DNA of 7,509 nucleotides, taken from NCBI GenBank assembly GCA_027489105.1, contig JAIYAJ010000214.1:1-7509 (forward strand), given 5' to 3'. Position numbers and translations under genes: made by a program. Source of the DNA: Zymomonas sp. (GTDB lineage Bacteria; Pseudomonadota; Alphaproteobacteria; Sphingomonadales; Sphingomonadaceae). The notes under the pieces are model-generated. The model was not told where the DNA came from. It searched no databases and worked only from the letters and a program-made list of their open reading frames with translations. Positions 1-6,915 of this stretch are shown in pieces. The stretch's first letter is position 1, and each line of letters begins with the position of its first letter.

Positions 1-412
1 CATCGTCGTCACCCTCGACGTGCGCAAGACCGGGCTACTTGGCGGACAGACGGTGGTCACGCACAACGGGACGCGCAAAACCGGCCGGAAACCGCTCGAT
101 GTAGCGATCGAGATGCAGGCGCGCGGCGCTGGTGAAATCGTGATCAACATGGTCGATCGCGACGGCGAGATGGGCGGCTATGATCTGGACTTCGTCGCCC
201 GGATGCGCGAGGCGGTGACGATACCCGTGACGCTGCTGGGAGGCGCGGGTTCGCTCGACGACATCGCTGCGCTGATCCGGCAGGAAGGGATTATCGGGGC
301 GGCAGCGGGCAGTCTGTTCGTTTTCAAGGGGAAGTATCGCGCCGTGCTGATCAACTATCCCAATCGGGAAGAGAAGGACGCGCTGCTGTCGCGGGCGGGG
401 TTCGGCGGGTGA
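1..412 (+). CDS. HisF2/WbuZ-type imidazole glycerol phosphate synthase cyclase-like subunit, 3' part (sugar acetamidino modification)
   Basis: Partial gene: the reading frame is open from base 2, so the 5' half lies outside the window; 136 residues are visible of roughly 250 usual. It is a TIM-barrel protein of the HisF family. The phosphate- and substrate-binding segments are clear: GAGEIVIN, then MVDRDGE with the Asp at 155-157 matching the catalytic Asp130 region of HisF, then GGYDLD and LLGGAGS. The end, AAGSLFVFKGKYRAVLINYP, is typical of the HisF2/WbuZ branch in polysaccharide clusters rather than of histidine-biosynthetic HisF. In that branch HisH2 releases ammonia from glutamine, HisF2 channels it, and a WbpG-type amidotransferase forms an acetamidino group on an N-acetylated sugar nucleotide. 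HisH2 and WbpG are expected upstream but are not visible. The stop overlaps the start of the next gene by 4 bp. Branch assignment is from remembered family patterns; the fold is near certain. Confidence 0.88.
   Translation, partial: IVVTLDVRKTGLLGGQTVVTHNGTRKTGRKPLDVAIEMQARGAGEIVINMVDRDGEMGGYDLDFVARMREAVTIPVTLLGGAGSLDDIAALIRQEGIIGAAAGSLFVFKGKYRAVLINYPNREEKDALLSRAGFGG
409..412 (+). promoter_or_regulatory. GTGA stop/start overlap (translational coupling)
   Basis: The GTG start of the bi-domain oxidoreductase (409-411) and the TGA stop of the hisF2-like gene (410-412) share four bases. Such overlaps usually mean co-transcription and reinitiation by the same ribosome. Upstream there is only a G-rich stretch (397-408), not a clear Shine-Dalgarno sequence, which fits coupling. 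The role is inferred from the layout. Confidence 0.7.
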
Positions 413-2544
413 AGCAAATCCTCCAGAATCTCGGTAATGGCGCGACCAGCCTGACCGACGTGCCCGCGCCCCGCGCCGGCCGGGGCAAGCTGCTGATCCG
501 TACCAGCCACTCGCTGATCTCGGCCGGGACCGAGCGGATGCTGGTCGACTTCGGCAAGGCGGGATGGATCGACAAGGCGCGCCAGCAGCCCGACAAAGTC
601 CGCCAGGTGCTCGAGAAGATGCGCACCGACGGCGTGGTCGCGACGGTCGACGCGGTGCGCAGCAAACTCGATCAGCCGATCGCGCTCGGCTATTGCAACG
701 TCGGTCGGATACTCGACCTCGGCGCGGGGGTCGACGGTTTCGCCGTAGGCGATCGGGTCGCGAGCAACGGCAACCATGCCGAGATCGTGGCGGTCCCACG
801 GAATCTGTGCGCACGCATTCCTGACGCGGTCAGCGACGAGGCGGCGGCGTTCACCGTGATCGGGGCAATCGGCCTCCAGGGAATCCGGCTCGCCGATCCG
901 AAGCTGGGCGAATGCGTCGCGGTATTCGGGCTGGGGCTGATCGGGCTGCTGACCGTGCAGATGCTGCGCGCGCAGGGCTGTCGCGTGCTGGGCATCGACA
1001 TCGATCCGGCACGCCTCGCGATGGCGCAGAGCTTCGGGGCCGAGGTGATCAACCCGGCGGCGGGCGAGGATGTGTTGGCGCGCGCCACCGCCTTCTCGCG
1101 CGGTGCGGGCGTCGACGCGGTGCTGATCACCGCCGCCAGCAAGAGCAACGATATCGTCGCGCAGGCCGCGCAGATGTCGCGCAAGCGCGGGCGCATCGTC
1201 CTGATCGGCGTCGTCGGTCTCAACCTCTCCCGCGCGGATTTCTACGAGAAGGAGCTGAGCTTTCAGGTCAGCTGCTCCTATGGCCCCGGCCGTTATGACC
1301 CCAGCTATGAGGTTGGCGGTCAGGATTATCCGATCGGCTATGTCCGCTGGACCGAGCAGCGCAATTTCGAGGCGGTGCTCGACCTGATGGCATCGGGCGC
1401 GATCGACGTCGCGCCGCTGATCTCGCACCGTTTCGATCTCGATGAAACCGAAGCTGCCTTCGCTCTTCTGACCTCCGACGAGCCTTCGCTCGGCATCATG
1501 CTGCGCTATGCCGCCGATACGAAGGCCGACGCCCGTCTCGGCCTGCGCACAGTGACCGTCGGCACCCCTCGGTCGACCCGCACGAGCGACATGCCCGGAG
1601 TCGCCTTTCTCGGTGCCGGCAATTATGCGGGTCGCGTCCTCATGCCGGCGTTCAAGGCTGGCGGGGCGGACCTGCGGACGGCAGTGAGCGGAGGTGGTTT
1701 CAGCGCGGTCCACTTCGCGCGCAAACATGGCTTCGGTCAGGCGAGCACCGATCAGGATGCCGCGCTGACCGATGCGGCGGTGGATGCCGTCGTGATCGCG
1801 ACCCGCCACGACGCCCATGCCGCGCAGGTCCTGGCGGCCCTGCGCGCCGGCAAGCATGTCTTCTGCGAAAAGCCGCTCTGCCTGACGCTCGACGAACTGG
1901 CAGAGATCGAGCGCGAAGCCGAAGCGCGCCCCGGCCAGAAGCTGATGGTCGGCTTCAACCGCCGCTTCGCGCCGCTGATCGTCCAGGCTGAGGCGTTGCT
2001 GCGGCCGGTCTCGGGCCCCAAGGCGATGATCATGACGGTCAACGCCGGCGCCATTCCCGCCGATCACTGGACGCAGGATCCCGCGATCGGTGGCGGAAGG
2101 ATCGTCGGTGAAGCCTGCCATTTCATCGATCTCCTACGCTTCTTTGCCGATGCGCCGATCGAGACAGTTCGAGCGATGCCGCTCGGCCGCCCGGACCAGC
2201 GCGCGGCATGCCCAGACAGCGCGACGATCCAGCTGGCTTTTGCCGACGGATCGACGGGCACGATCCATTATCTCGCCAATGGCGATCGCGGCTTTCCCAA
2301 GGAACGGCTGGAGCTGTTCGCGGGGGGCAGGATATTGCGGCTCGACAATTTCCGGCTGCTCGAGGGCTGGGGCTTCGGCGCCTTCCGTCGCAAGCGCAGC
2401 TGGAAGCAGGACAAGGGCCAGCAGGCCTGCGCGGCGGCCTTCCTCGATTCGATCAGGGCCGGGAGCGCTGCACCGATCGCGGTGGACGAGATCATCGAGG
2501 TGAGCCGCGCCAGTATCGAAGCGGCTGCACTGCTACGGGAATGA
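409..2544 (+). CDS. Bi-domain oxidoreductase: MDR alcohol dehydrogenase-like domain fused to Gfo/Idh/MocA domain
   Basis: A 711-residue fusion of two NAD(P)-dependent oxidoreductases. The N-terminal half (about 1-365) is an MDR protein: a GroES-like part with SLISAGTE near residue 36, then a Rossmann fold with GLGLIG at 174-179. The catalytic zinc Cys and the GHE motif of classical alcohol dehydrogenases are absent, so zinc-dependent alcohol oxidation is doubtful. After a variable linker (about 370-394) comes a second Rossmann fold with GAGNYAG at 402-408, then EKP at 487-489 and GEACHFID at 567-574, whose His571 and Asp574 sit where Gfo/Idh/MocA enzymes keep catalytic residues. A QDKGQ segment near the end also fits this fused family. 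The substrate is unknown; family members sit in polysaccharide clusters, often beside heparinase-like proteins as here. No signal peptide is seen, so it should be cytoplasmic. The GTG start is chosen because it overlaps the preceding stop and gives the full N-terminal domain. Confidence 0.93.
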   Translation: MKQILQNLGNGATSLTDVPAPRAGRGKLLIRTSHSLISAGTERMLVDFGKAGWIDKARQQPDKVRQVLEKMRTDGVVATVDAVRSKLDQPIALGYCNVGRILDLGAGVDGFAVGDRVASNGNHAEIVAVPRNLCARIPDAVSDEAAAFTVIGAIGLQGIRLADPKLGECVAVFGLGLIGLLTVQMLRAQGCRVLGIDIDPARLAMAQSFGAEVINPAAGEDVLARATAFSRGAGVDAVLITAASKSNDIVAQAAQMSRKRGRIVLIGVVGLNLSRADFYEKELSFQVSCSYGPGRYDPSYEVGGQDYPIGYVRWTEQRNFEAVLDLMASGAIDVAPLISHRFDLDETEAAFALLTSDEPSLGIMLRYAADTKADARLGLRTVTVGTPRSTRTSDMPGVAFLGAGNYAGRVLMPAFKAGGADLRTAVSGGGFSAVHFARKHGFGQASTDQDAALTDAAVDAVVIATRHDAHAAQVLAALRAGKHVFCEKPLCLTLDELAEIEREAEARPGQKLMVGFNRRFAPLIVQAEALLRPVSGPKAMIMTVNAGAIPADHWTQDPAIGGGRIVGEACHFIDLLRFFADAPIETVRAMPLGRPDQRAACPDSATIQLAFADGSTGTIHYLANGDRGFPKERLELFAGGRILRLDNFRLLEGWGFGAFRRKRSWKQDKGQQACAAAFLDSIRAGSAAPIAVDEIIEVSRASIEAAALLRE

Positions 2545-2753
2545 GCGGGCGGCGATCCAGGTGTGGCGCTGAAGGGAAGCGGCGAGCGTCAGGCAGAAAT
2601 CTTTCCATAGAAGAACGGTGGAGCTGCTAAGCGGTCTCAGGCCCAGCACAATCACGCAATAAATTGTCGAGCGCATCACATTGGGGATCTGGAGCTTGAT
2701 CTATTGGCATCAGAACGAGAACAGCTCCAATCGAGACGCATAAAGACCGAGGC
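2545..2753. other. 209-bp lower-GC intergenic region
   Basis: This is the only gap above 30 bp in the window. By hand count bases 2601-2753 are about 51% GC, clearly below the flanking genes. I found no complete small ORF with a ribosome site, no tRNA, no strong hairpin followed by T residues, and no convincing -35/-10 pair. GATCT occurs twice close together (2686-2690 and 2698-2702), and GGAGCTG (2620-2626) has its reverse complement at 2722-2728, 95 bp away; both could be chance. A promoter for the heparinase-like and glycosyltransferase genes could lie here, which is inference from its position and composition. Confidence 0.45.
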
Positions 2754-4433
2754 ATGATTCACTTTTACCAGCGCCTTACACAGGAACTCACCTTCGCGCG
2801 CCATGTGCCGCCCGGCCGGATTCTGCGCAGGCTCGTCCTGACCGCCAAGCGGCGCTGGAGCGACGTGCGGCCGCCGCGCTTTGACGGCCCCGCCCCGGCA
2901 CGCGCCGCACGCCTGCCGCAGCCGGTGCTGGCCCCGCGCACGGGCATGATCGATCGCGACGACGCGGTGCTGAAGCTGCGCTTCCTGGATCATGAGGAGC
3001 CGGTGGGAACGCCGATCGACTGGTCCGCGCGGGACACGGGCGTCGCCGCGCAGCTCTGGCGCATGCATCTCCATTATATGGAGTTTCTAGAGGAGGCGAC
3101 GTTCGGCGAGGGGCTCGACTGGATCCTCCACTGGATTGAGGACAACCGGCCCGCCCGGAAGGGCTTCTGGCGCGATATCTGGTTCCCCTACACCATCTCG
3201 CTGCGGGTGGTGGTTTGGATGCAGTTCGTCGCGCGGCATGGGGAGGCGGTGCCGCGCGCAGCCGAGGCCCGGATCGCCGACAGCCTCGCAGAGCAGCTGC
3301 GCTATCTGGTCGACTATGTCGAAACCGACATCGGCGGCAATCACCTGATCAAGAACGCCAAGGCGCTGTTGTGGGCATCGGCCTATTTCAAGGGAGACGA
3401 AGCGGAGAACTGGGGACGGATCGGCGCGAAATTGTTGCGCAGCGAACTTGCCGCCCAGATTCTCTCCGATGGGGTCCATTATGAACGCTCGGCCTCCTAT
3501 CATGCCCAGGTCTTCGCCGATCTGATCGAGATCCGCAGCCTGCCGATCGACGCCGGCCTTGCGGCAGATCTCGATGCGCGCCTGCCCGCCATGGCCCAGA
3601 TCCTGGCGGACCTCGCCCACCCCGATGGCCTGCCCGCCCATTTCAACGATTCCGGCCTGACCATGGCCTATGCGCCGCAAGCCTGCCTCGACGGCTATGC
3701 GCGGATCGGCGGCACCCAGCCCGCCCCGCGCGCCGTTTTCGCCTGTCCCGAGGCCGGCTATTTCGGCGCGCGCAACGACAGTGCCTATCTCGTCGCCGAT
3801 TGCGGCCCGATCGGCCCGGACGAACTGCCGGCCCATAGCCATGGCGACGTGCTGAGCTTCGAACTGTCGCTGGGCGGCGAGCGCTTGATCGTCGACCAAG
3901 GCGTGTTCGAATATACGGCGGGTGATCGCCGGCAGGCGAGCCGCTCCTGCGCACACCACAATACGCTGGCGATCGAGGGTGCAGATCAGGCCGATTTCTT
4001 CGGCCGCTTCCGCGTGGGGCGCAGACCTGGGGTTCGCGTCAAGGCGTGGCAGGCCGGACAGGACAGCTTCCTGCTCGAAGGGGAGCATGACGGCTTCACC
4101 CATCTGCCGGGACGGCCGCGGCATAGCCGCCGCTTCGCCATGACGGCTGACGGCCTGGACATAGAGGACAGGATCACGGGTCGGGCATCGCGCGACGCCA
4201 GCATCGGCTTCCTGCTCCATCCATCCGTGTCCGCCGAACCGCTGTCGCAGACACGGTGGCGGCTGCGAGGCTCGACTGCCGAGGCGATCCTGACCTGCGA
4301 TCTGCCGGTCGTCGCGGAAACGGCCTGTTGGTGGCCCGATCTGGGCGTGGAGCAGCCGACGCAGCGACTGGTCGTTCGCGCGTCATGCGATCGATTTGCG
4401 GCGGGTGTCGTCAGCCGGATCGCCTGGGCCTGA
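2754..4433 (+). CDS. Heparinase II/III family protein (polysaccharide lyase-like), no export signal
   Basis: A 559-residue protein with the heparinase II/III layout: an N-terminal alpha/alpha-toroid (about 90-310) and a C-terminal beta-sandwich (about 325-555). Family marks are GGNHLIKN with Asn196 and His197; YERSASYH at 243-250 with the likely catalytic Tyr249; HSHGD at 361-365 followed by LSFEL; and HHNT at 401-404. In characterised members an Asn or His plus a Tyr and a His drive beta-elimination next to a uronic acid, and the related dermatan sulfate epimerase uses a similar site for C5 epimerisation. The N-terminus (MIHFYQRLTQEL, then Arg/Lys-rich) is no signal peptide, so the protein seems cytoplasmic, unlike typical degradative lyases. 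The ATG at 2754 keeps the N-terminal segment seen in cluster-encoded relatives; its ribosome site is poor, with GAGG only 1 nt upstream. It follows the bi-domain oxidoreductase after 209 bp and precedes a glycosyltransferase by 22 bp. Substrate and reaction are unknown. Confidence 0.92.
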   Translation: MIHFYQRLTQELTFARHVPPGRILRRLVLTAKRRWSDVRPPRFDGPAPARAARLPQPVLAPRTGMIDRDDAVLKLRFLDHEEPVGTPIDWSARDTGVAAQLWRMHLHYMEFLEEATFGEGLDWILHWIEDNRPARKGFWRDIWFPYTISLRVVVWMQFVARHGEAVPRAAEARIADSLAEQLRYLVDYVETDIGGNHLIKNAKALLWASAYFKGDEAENWGRIGAKLLRSELAAQILSDGVHYERSASYHAQVFADLIEIRSLPIDAGLAADLDARLPAMAQILADLAHPDGLPAHFNDSGLTMAYAPQACLDGYARIGGTQPAPRAVFACPEAGYFGARNDSAYLVADCGPIGPDELPAHSHGDVLSFELSLGGERLIVDQGVFEYTAGDRRQASRSCAHHNTLAIEGADQADFFGRFRVGRRPGVRVKAWQAGQDSFLLEGEHDGFTHLPGRPRHSRRFAMTADGLDIEDRITGRASRDASIGFLLHPSVSAEPLSQTRWRLRGSTAEAILTCDLPVVAETACWWPDLGVEQPTQRLVVRASCDRFAAGVVSRIAWA

Positions 4434-4439
4434 AACGAC

Positions 4440-4446
4440 AAGGGAG
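4440..4446 (+). promoter_or_regulatory. Ribosome binding site of the GT4 gene (AAGGGAG)
   Basis: AAGGGAG ends 9 nt before the ATG at 4456. It is the best Shine-Dalgarno match in the window and settles the start: the longer in-frame reading from a TTG at 4396 would overlap the heparinase-like gene, and the protein family begins at MRLLFLTDNFPPE. Confidence 0.75.
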
Positions 4447-4455
4447 ATAGGATCG

Positions 4456-5688
4456 ATGCGGCTGCTCTTCCTTACCGACAATTTCCCGCCCGAGGTGAAC
4501 GCCCCGGCGAGCCGCACCTTCGAGCATTGCCGCGAATGGGTCCGCGAAGGGCATTCGGTGGTGGTGATCACCTGCGCGCCCAATTTCCCAAAGGGCAGGC
4601 TGTTCGACGGCTATCGCAACCGGCTGTGGCAGCGCGAGACGATGGATGGGATCGAGGTGATCCGCGTCTGGACCTTCATCAGCGCGAACGAGGGCTTCGC
4701 TCTGCGCATCGTCGACTATCTGAGCTTCATGGTCAGCGCTTTCATCGCCTCGCTGTTCGTGCGCAAGGTGGACCTGATCGTCGGCACCTCCCCGCAATTC
4801 TTCACCGCCTGCGCGGCCCGCATGGCAGGTCTCGTCAAACGGCGGCCCTGGGTCTTCGAACTGCGCGACATCTGGCCGGAGTCGATCCGCGCGGTGACCG
4901 CGATCCGGCAGGATCGGCTGCTCGACCTGCTCGAGAAGCTCGAACTGCATCTCTATCGCAAGGCCGCGGCAGTCGTCTCCGTAACCCATGCCTTCAAGGA
5001 CAATCTGGTCCGGCGCGGGATCGACGGCGCAAAGATTCATGTCGTCACCAACGGCGTCGACACCGATCGATTCCGTCCCCTCCCCAAGGACGCGCAGCTG
5101 GTCGAGAGCCTCGGGCTCAAGGGCTGCTTCGTCGCCGGCTATATCGGCACCCATGGCCTTGCCCATGGACTCGACACGCTCGTCGATGCCGCCGCGCTGC
5201 TCGCCGGCCGCGACGAGACTCGCCGCATCCGCATCCTGATGCTCGGCGATGGCGCAGAACGCGCCCGACTCAAGGCCGATGCCGAGAGGCGCGGGCTGAC
5301 CAATATCCTGTTCCTCGAGAGCGTCCCCAAGGACGAGGTCGTCCGCTACTGGTCGCTGCTCGACACCTCGATCGTGCACCTGAAGCGCGAGGATCTGTTC
5401 AAGACGGTTATTCCGTCCAAGATTTTCGAGTGCATGGGCATGGGCATCCCCATCCTGCACGGCGTCGAGGGGGAGTCCGCCGGGATCGTGGCGCAGGAAG
5501 GCGTCGGCGTAGCCTTCGAACCGGAGAACGCCAAGGCGCTGGCCGATGCGCTCCAGGCCATAGCCGGCGATACGGAGTTGCGGACCCGCCTGTCGCTCGC
5601 GGGTCCGCCCGCCGCCGCGCGTTACAGCCGGCGTGCGCTGGCGCTCGACATGCTCACGCTGCTCACCACGCTGGTGCGCAAGCGCTGA
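4456..5688 (+). CDS. GT4 family glycosyltransferase, WbuB-like
   Basis: A 410-residue GT-B glycosyltransferase. The N-terminal acceptor domain starts MRLLFLTDNFPPEVNAPASR and holds LRDIWPES at 136-143, typical of the WbuB branch. The donor domain has GYIGTHGLAHG at 228-238, LGDGAER, PSKIFECMGMGIP at 320-332 and GVEGESAG at 336-343. The first Glu of the canonical E-x7-E motif is replaced by Thr317, while Glu325 is kept; the PSKIFE form is usual in this branch and no sign of inactivity. WbuB itself adds N-acetyl-L-fucosamine to the lipid-linked O-antigen unit, and relatives use various UDP-N-acetyl amino sugars, so the exact donor is open. It should act at the cytoplasmic face of the inner membrane. 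A hydrophobic stretch near 90-105 could help membrane contact. It lies 22 bp after the heparinase-like gene, almost certainly in the same transcript, and fits with the HisF2-type gene further upstream. Confidence 0.93.
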   Translation: MRLLFLTDNFPPEVNAPASRTFEHCREWVREGHSVVVITCAPNFPKGRLFDGYRNRLWQRETMDGIEVIRVWTFISANEGFALRIVDYLSFMVSAFIASLFVRKVDLIVGTSPQFFTACAARMAGLVKRRPWVFELRDIWPESIRAVTAIRQDRLLDLLEKLELHLYRKAAAVVSVTHAFKDNLVRRGIDGAKIHVVTNGVDTDRFRPLPKDAQLVESLGLKGCFVAGYIGTHGLAHGLDTLVDAAALLAGRDETRRIRILMLGDGAERARLKADAERRGLTNILFLESVPKDEVVRYWSLLDTSIVHLKREDLFKTVIPSKIFECMGMGIPILHGVEGESAGIVAQEGVGVAFEPENAKALADALQAIAGDTELRTRLSLAGPPAAARYSRRALALDMLTLLTTLVRKR

Positions 5689-5695
5689 GGCTCAG
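5685..5695. other. Convergent gene ends with a short palindrome over both stops
   Basis: The plus-strand glycosyltransferase stops at 5686-5688 and the minus-strand gene at 5694-5692, leaving 3 bp. The 11 bases CTGAGGCTCAG form a perfect inverted repeat with a 1-base centre and contain both TGA codons. The arms are only 5 bp and no T-run follows, so this is not a convincing terminator. Part of the symmetry follows from two facing TGA stops. Confidence 0.4.
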
Positions 5696-6915
5696 AGGCG
5701 GTCGAGCCGCCAGTCCGACAAGGTCAATTCCCCCTCGCCATCGATCGCCCTGCTGATCGCCACGATTTCGATCCGCTGGGCGGGGCAATCGGCGGGGACC
5801 ACGAAGGCAAGACTGACGGGCGCGGCCGTGGTACTCACGGCCACTGGGTTCACGATCAGATCCGTCGTCGGAGAACCGATGCAGCGCAGTGCCACCTCGG
5901 CCGTGGCCGGCGCGCGTCCGTCCGGAACGGTGCCCCGCAGGCTGAGGCTGTAGCGTCCCGGCGCTAGTATGACTATCCGGTCCGATACAGGCACGCGACG
6001 ATCCGCTTCGGCCCGTACGATGATGGCATTGCCATCACCGGCCAGCGCGCTGCCTTCCGCTCCATTGTTGAAGCGCCATCCAAAGGGACCAGCACGGCTG
6101 TCGAGGCTTGCCGGGCCGACCGTCATATCCGCCGCAAAGCCGGCGGGAAACCTGACGGCCTCGCGCAGGTAGCGCGCTGCGAGGAGAAAATCCCGCCGCG
6201 CTGCGAGACCGGTCAGCACATAGCCATCGGTGTCCGCATAGCTGGGCGTAGCCGGCAGGCCACCCGCCGCCAGGACCATGCGCGCGGTATCGGAGGCCGT
6301 CTCGGGGCCCGCTGCGGCGTAGCGCAGGAAGGCCGGCATCCACGGCCGATTAGCCCGGATATAGGGCAGCAGTGCATTGCGAACCCCTTCATCGAACAGG
6401 CCGTCCGCCAAGGCCGGGGACAGCAGTTCGGCCGCACCCGCGCTGGTGGTCAGGGCTTCGTCGAAGCTCCGCACGACCCCCGCTGCGTCGCCGCGGTCGA
6501 GACTCCGGTTGATCAGCAACCACGTCGTGCCGATGTCGCGCCGCGAGACGCGGTGCGCGAGATCGATCAGCCGATCGGACGCCGGCTCTCTCCCCGCCAT
6601 AGACTCCGCCACCGCCAGTTGCCGCAAGGCGACGGGATTGAGTGGATCGCTCCGCAGCGCAGTCCGCGCGATCGCCGCCATGACGGGCACGTCGGCGACT
6701 GTCGCGTCTTCATAAGCGCGAAGCCGGTCTTCCTTCAGCGTCAGCGCGACGGCATCGTCCGGGCGCAGACTCAGGGCCCGATCGGGATCGGATATCCGCC
6801 AGAAATTGGCGAGCGAGTCGGCTCCAGCGGCAAGCCCCAACGCGAGGCTCAAAACGATAGCCGCGATGTTCCCGGGTCCCGGACGCCGGGACCGGCTATC
6901 GATGGATCCGGTCAC
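5692..6915 (-). CDS. Unrecognised membrane-anchored or exported protein, TPR-like plus beta-rich C-terminal domain, in polysaccharide locus
   Basis: A 407-residue protein I cannot assign to a named family. After a basic N-terminus (RSRR) comes one hydrophobic segment at about 16-36, either a type II anchor or a signal peptide with possible cleavage after the LAAGA region. Residues about 45-255 are Ala/Leu/Arg-rich and helical with TPR-like spacing, for example SDPLNPVALRQLAVAESMAG at 89-108. From about 265 it becomes beta-rich, with GPFGWRF at 276-282, PGRYSLSLRG at 319-328 and the ending LSDWRLDRL, like a jelly-roll carbohydrate-binding domain. Its only cysteines, 345 and 377, are both in that domain and could form a disulfide, which fits a periplasmic location. 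The GTG start overlaps the stop of the BY-kinase gene by 4 bp, with a weak AAGG 4 nt upstream, so the two are probably co-translated. A role in polysaccharide export or assembly is inferred from context alone. Coding status is strong from length, coupling and codon use. Confidence 0.85.
   Translation of the reverse strand: MTGSIDSRSRRPGPGNIAAIVLSLALGLAAGADSLANFWRISDPDRALSLRPDDAVALTLKEDRLRAYEDATVADVPVMAAIARTALRSDPLNPVALRQLAVAESMAGREPASDRLIDLAHRVSRRDIGTTWLLINRSLDRGDAAGVVRSFDEALTTSAGAAELLSPALADGLFDEGVRNALLPYIRANRPWMPAFLRYAAAGPETASDTARMVLAAGGLPATPSYADTDGYVLTGLAARRDFLLAARYLREAVRFPAGFAADMTVGPASLDSRAGPFGWRFNNGAEGSALAGDGNAIIVRAEADRRVPVSDRIVILAPGRYSLSLRGTVPDGRAPATAEVALRCIGSPTTDLIVNPVAVSTTAAPVSLAFVVPADCPAQRIEIVAISRAIDGEGELTLSDWRLDRL
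6912..6915 (-). promoter_or_regulatory. GTGA stop/start overlap (translational coupling)
   Basis: Read on the minus strand, GTGA holds the GTG start of the 407-residue protein (6915-6913) and the TGA stop of the BY-kinase gene (6914-6912). A weak AAGG lies 4 nt before the GTG, inside the kinase's last codons. The layout suggests fixed stoichiometry of the two proteins, which is inference. Confidence 0.7.

Noticed and set aside
35..814. 259-codon minus-strand frame across hisF2 and the start of the oxidoreductase gene
   Set aside because: Arg-rich low-complexity translation crossing a well-supported gene junction; a compositional shadow.
355..2121. 588-codon open frame on the minus strand across the bi-domain oxidoreductase gene
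   Set aside because: It is exactly codon-aligned with the sense gene, so GC-rich sense third positions become its first positions and stops become rare. The translation has no recognisable domain and the sense protein has clear motifs throughout.
2620..2728. GGAGCTG and its reverse complement 95 bp apart as a possible inverted repeat or element boundary
   Set aside because: Seven matching bases at that distance are expected by chance, and no transposase or target duplication is present.
2640..2753. Sigma-70 promoter for the heparinase-like gene
   Set aside because: TTG-containing hexamers occur (for example TTGGCA at 2704-2709), but none has a reasonable -10 element at 16-18 bp, so I cannot support a call.
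3087..4220. 377-codon minus-strand frame inside the heparinase-like gene
   Set aside because: Same codon-aligned antisense effect; no motif seen, while the sense frame carries the whole family signature.
4396..4455. Longer N-terminus for the GT4 protein from a TTG at 4396
   Set aside because: It would overlap the preceding gene, lacks a ribosome site, and adds residues the family does not have; AAGGGAG points to the ATG at 4456.
4411..5460. 349-codon minus-strand frame inside the GT4 gene
   Set aside because: Again codon-aligned antisense in GC-rich DNA, with no recognisable domain.
4527..5756. 409-codon plus-strand frame overlapping the GT4 gene and running past its stop
   Set aside because: Very Arg-, Gly- and Pro-rich, as expected for a frame-shifted GC-rich gene; no motifs and no ribosome site.
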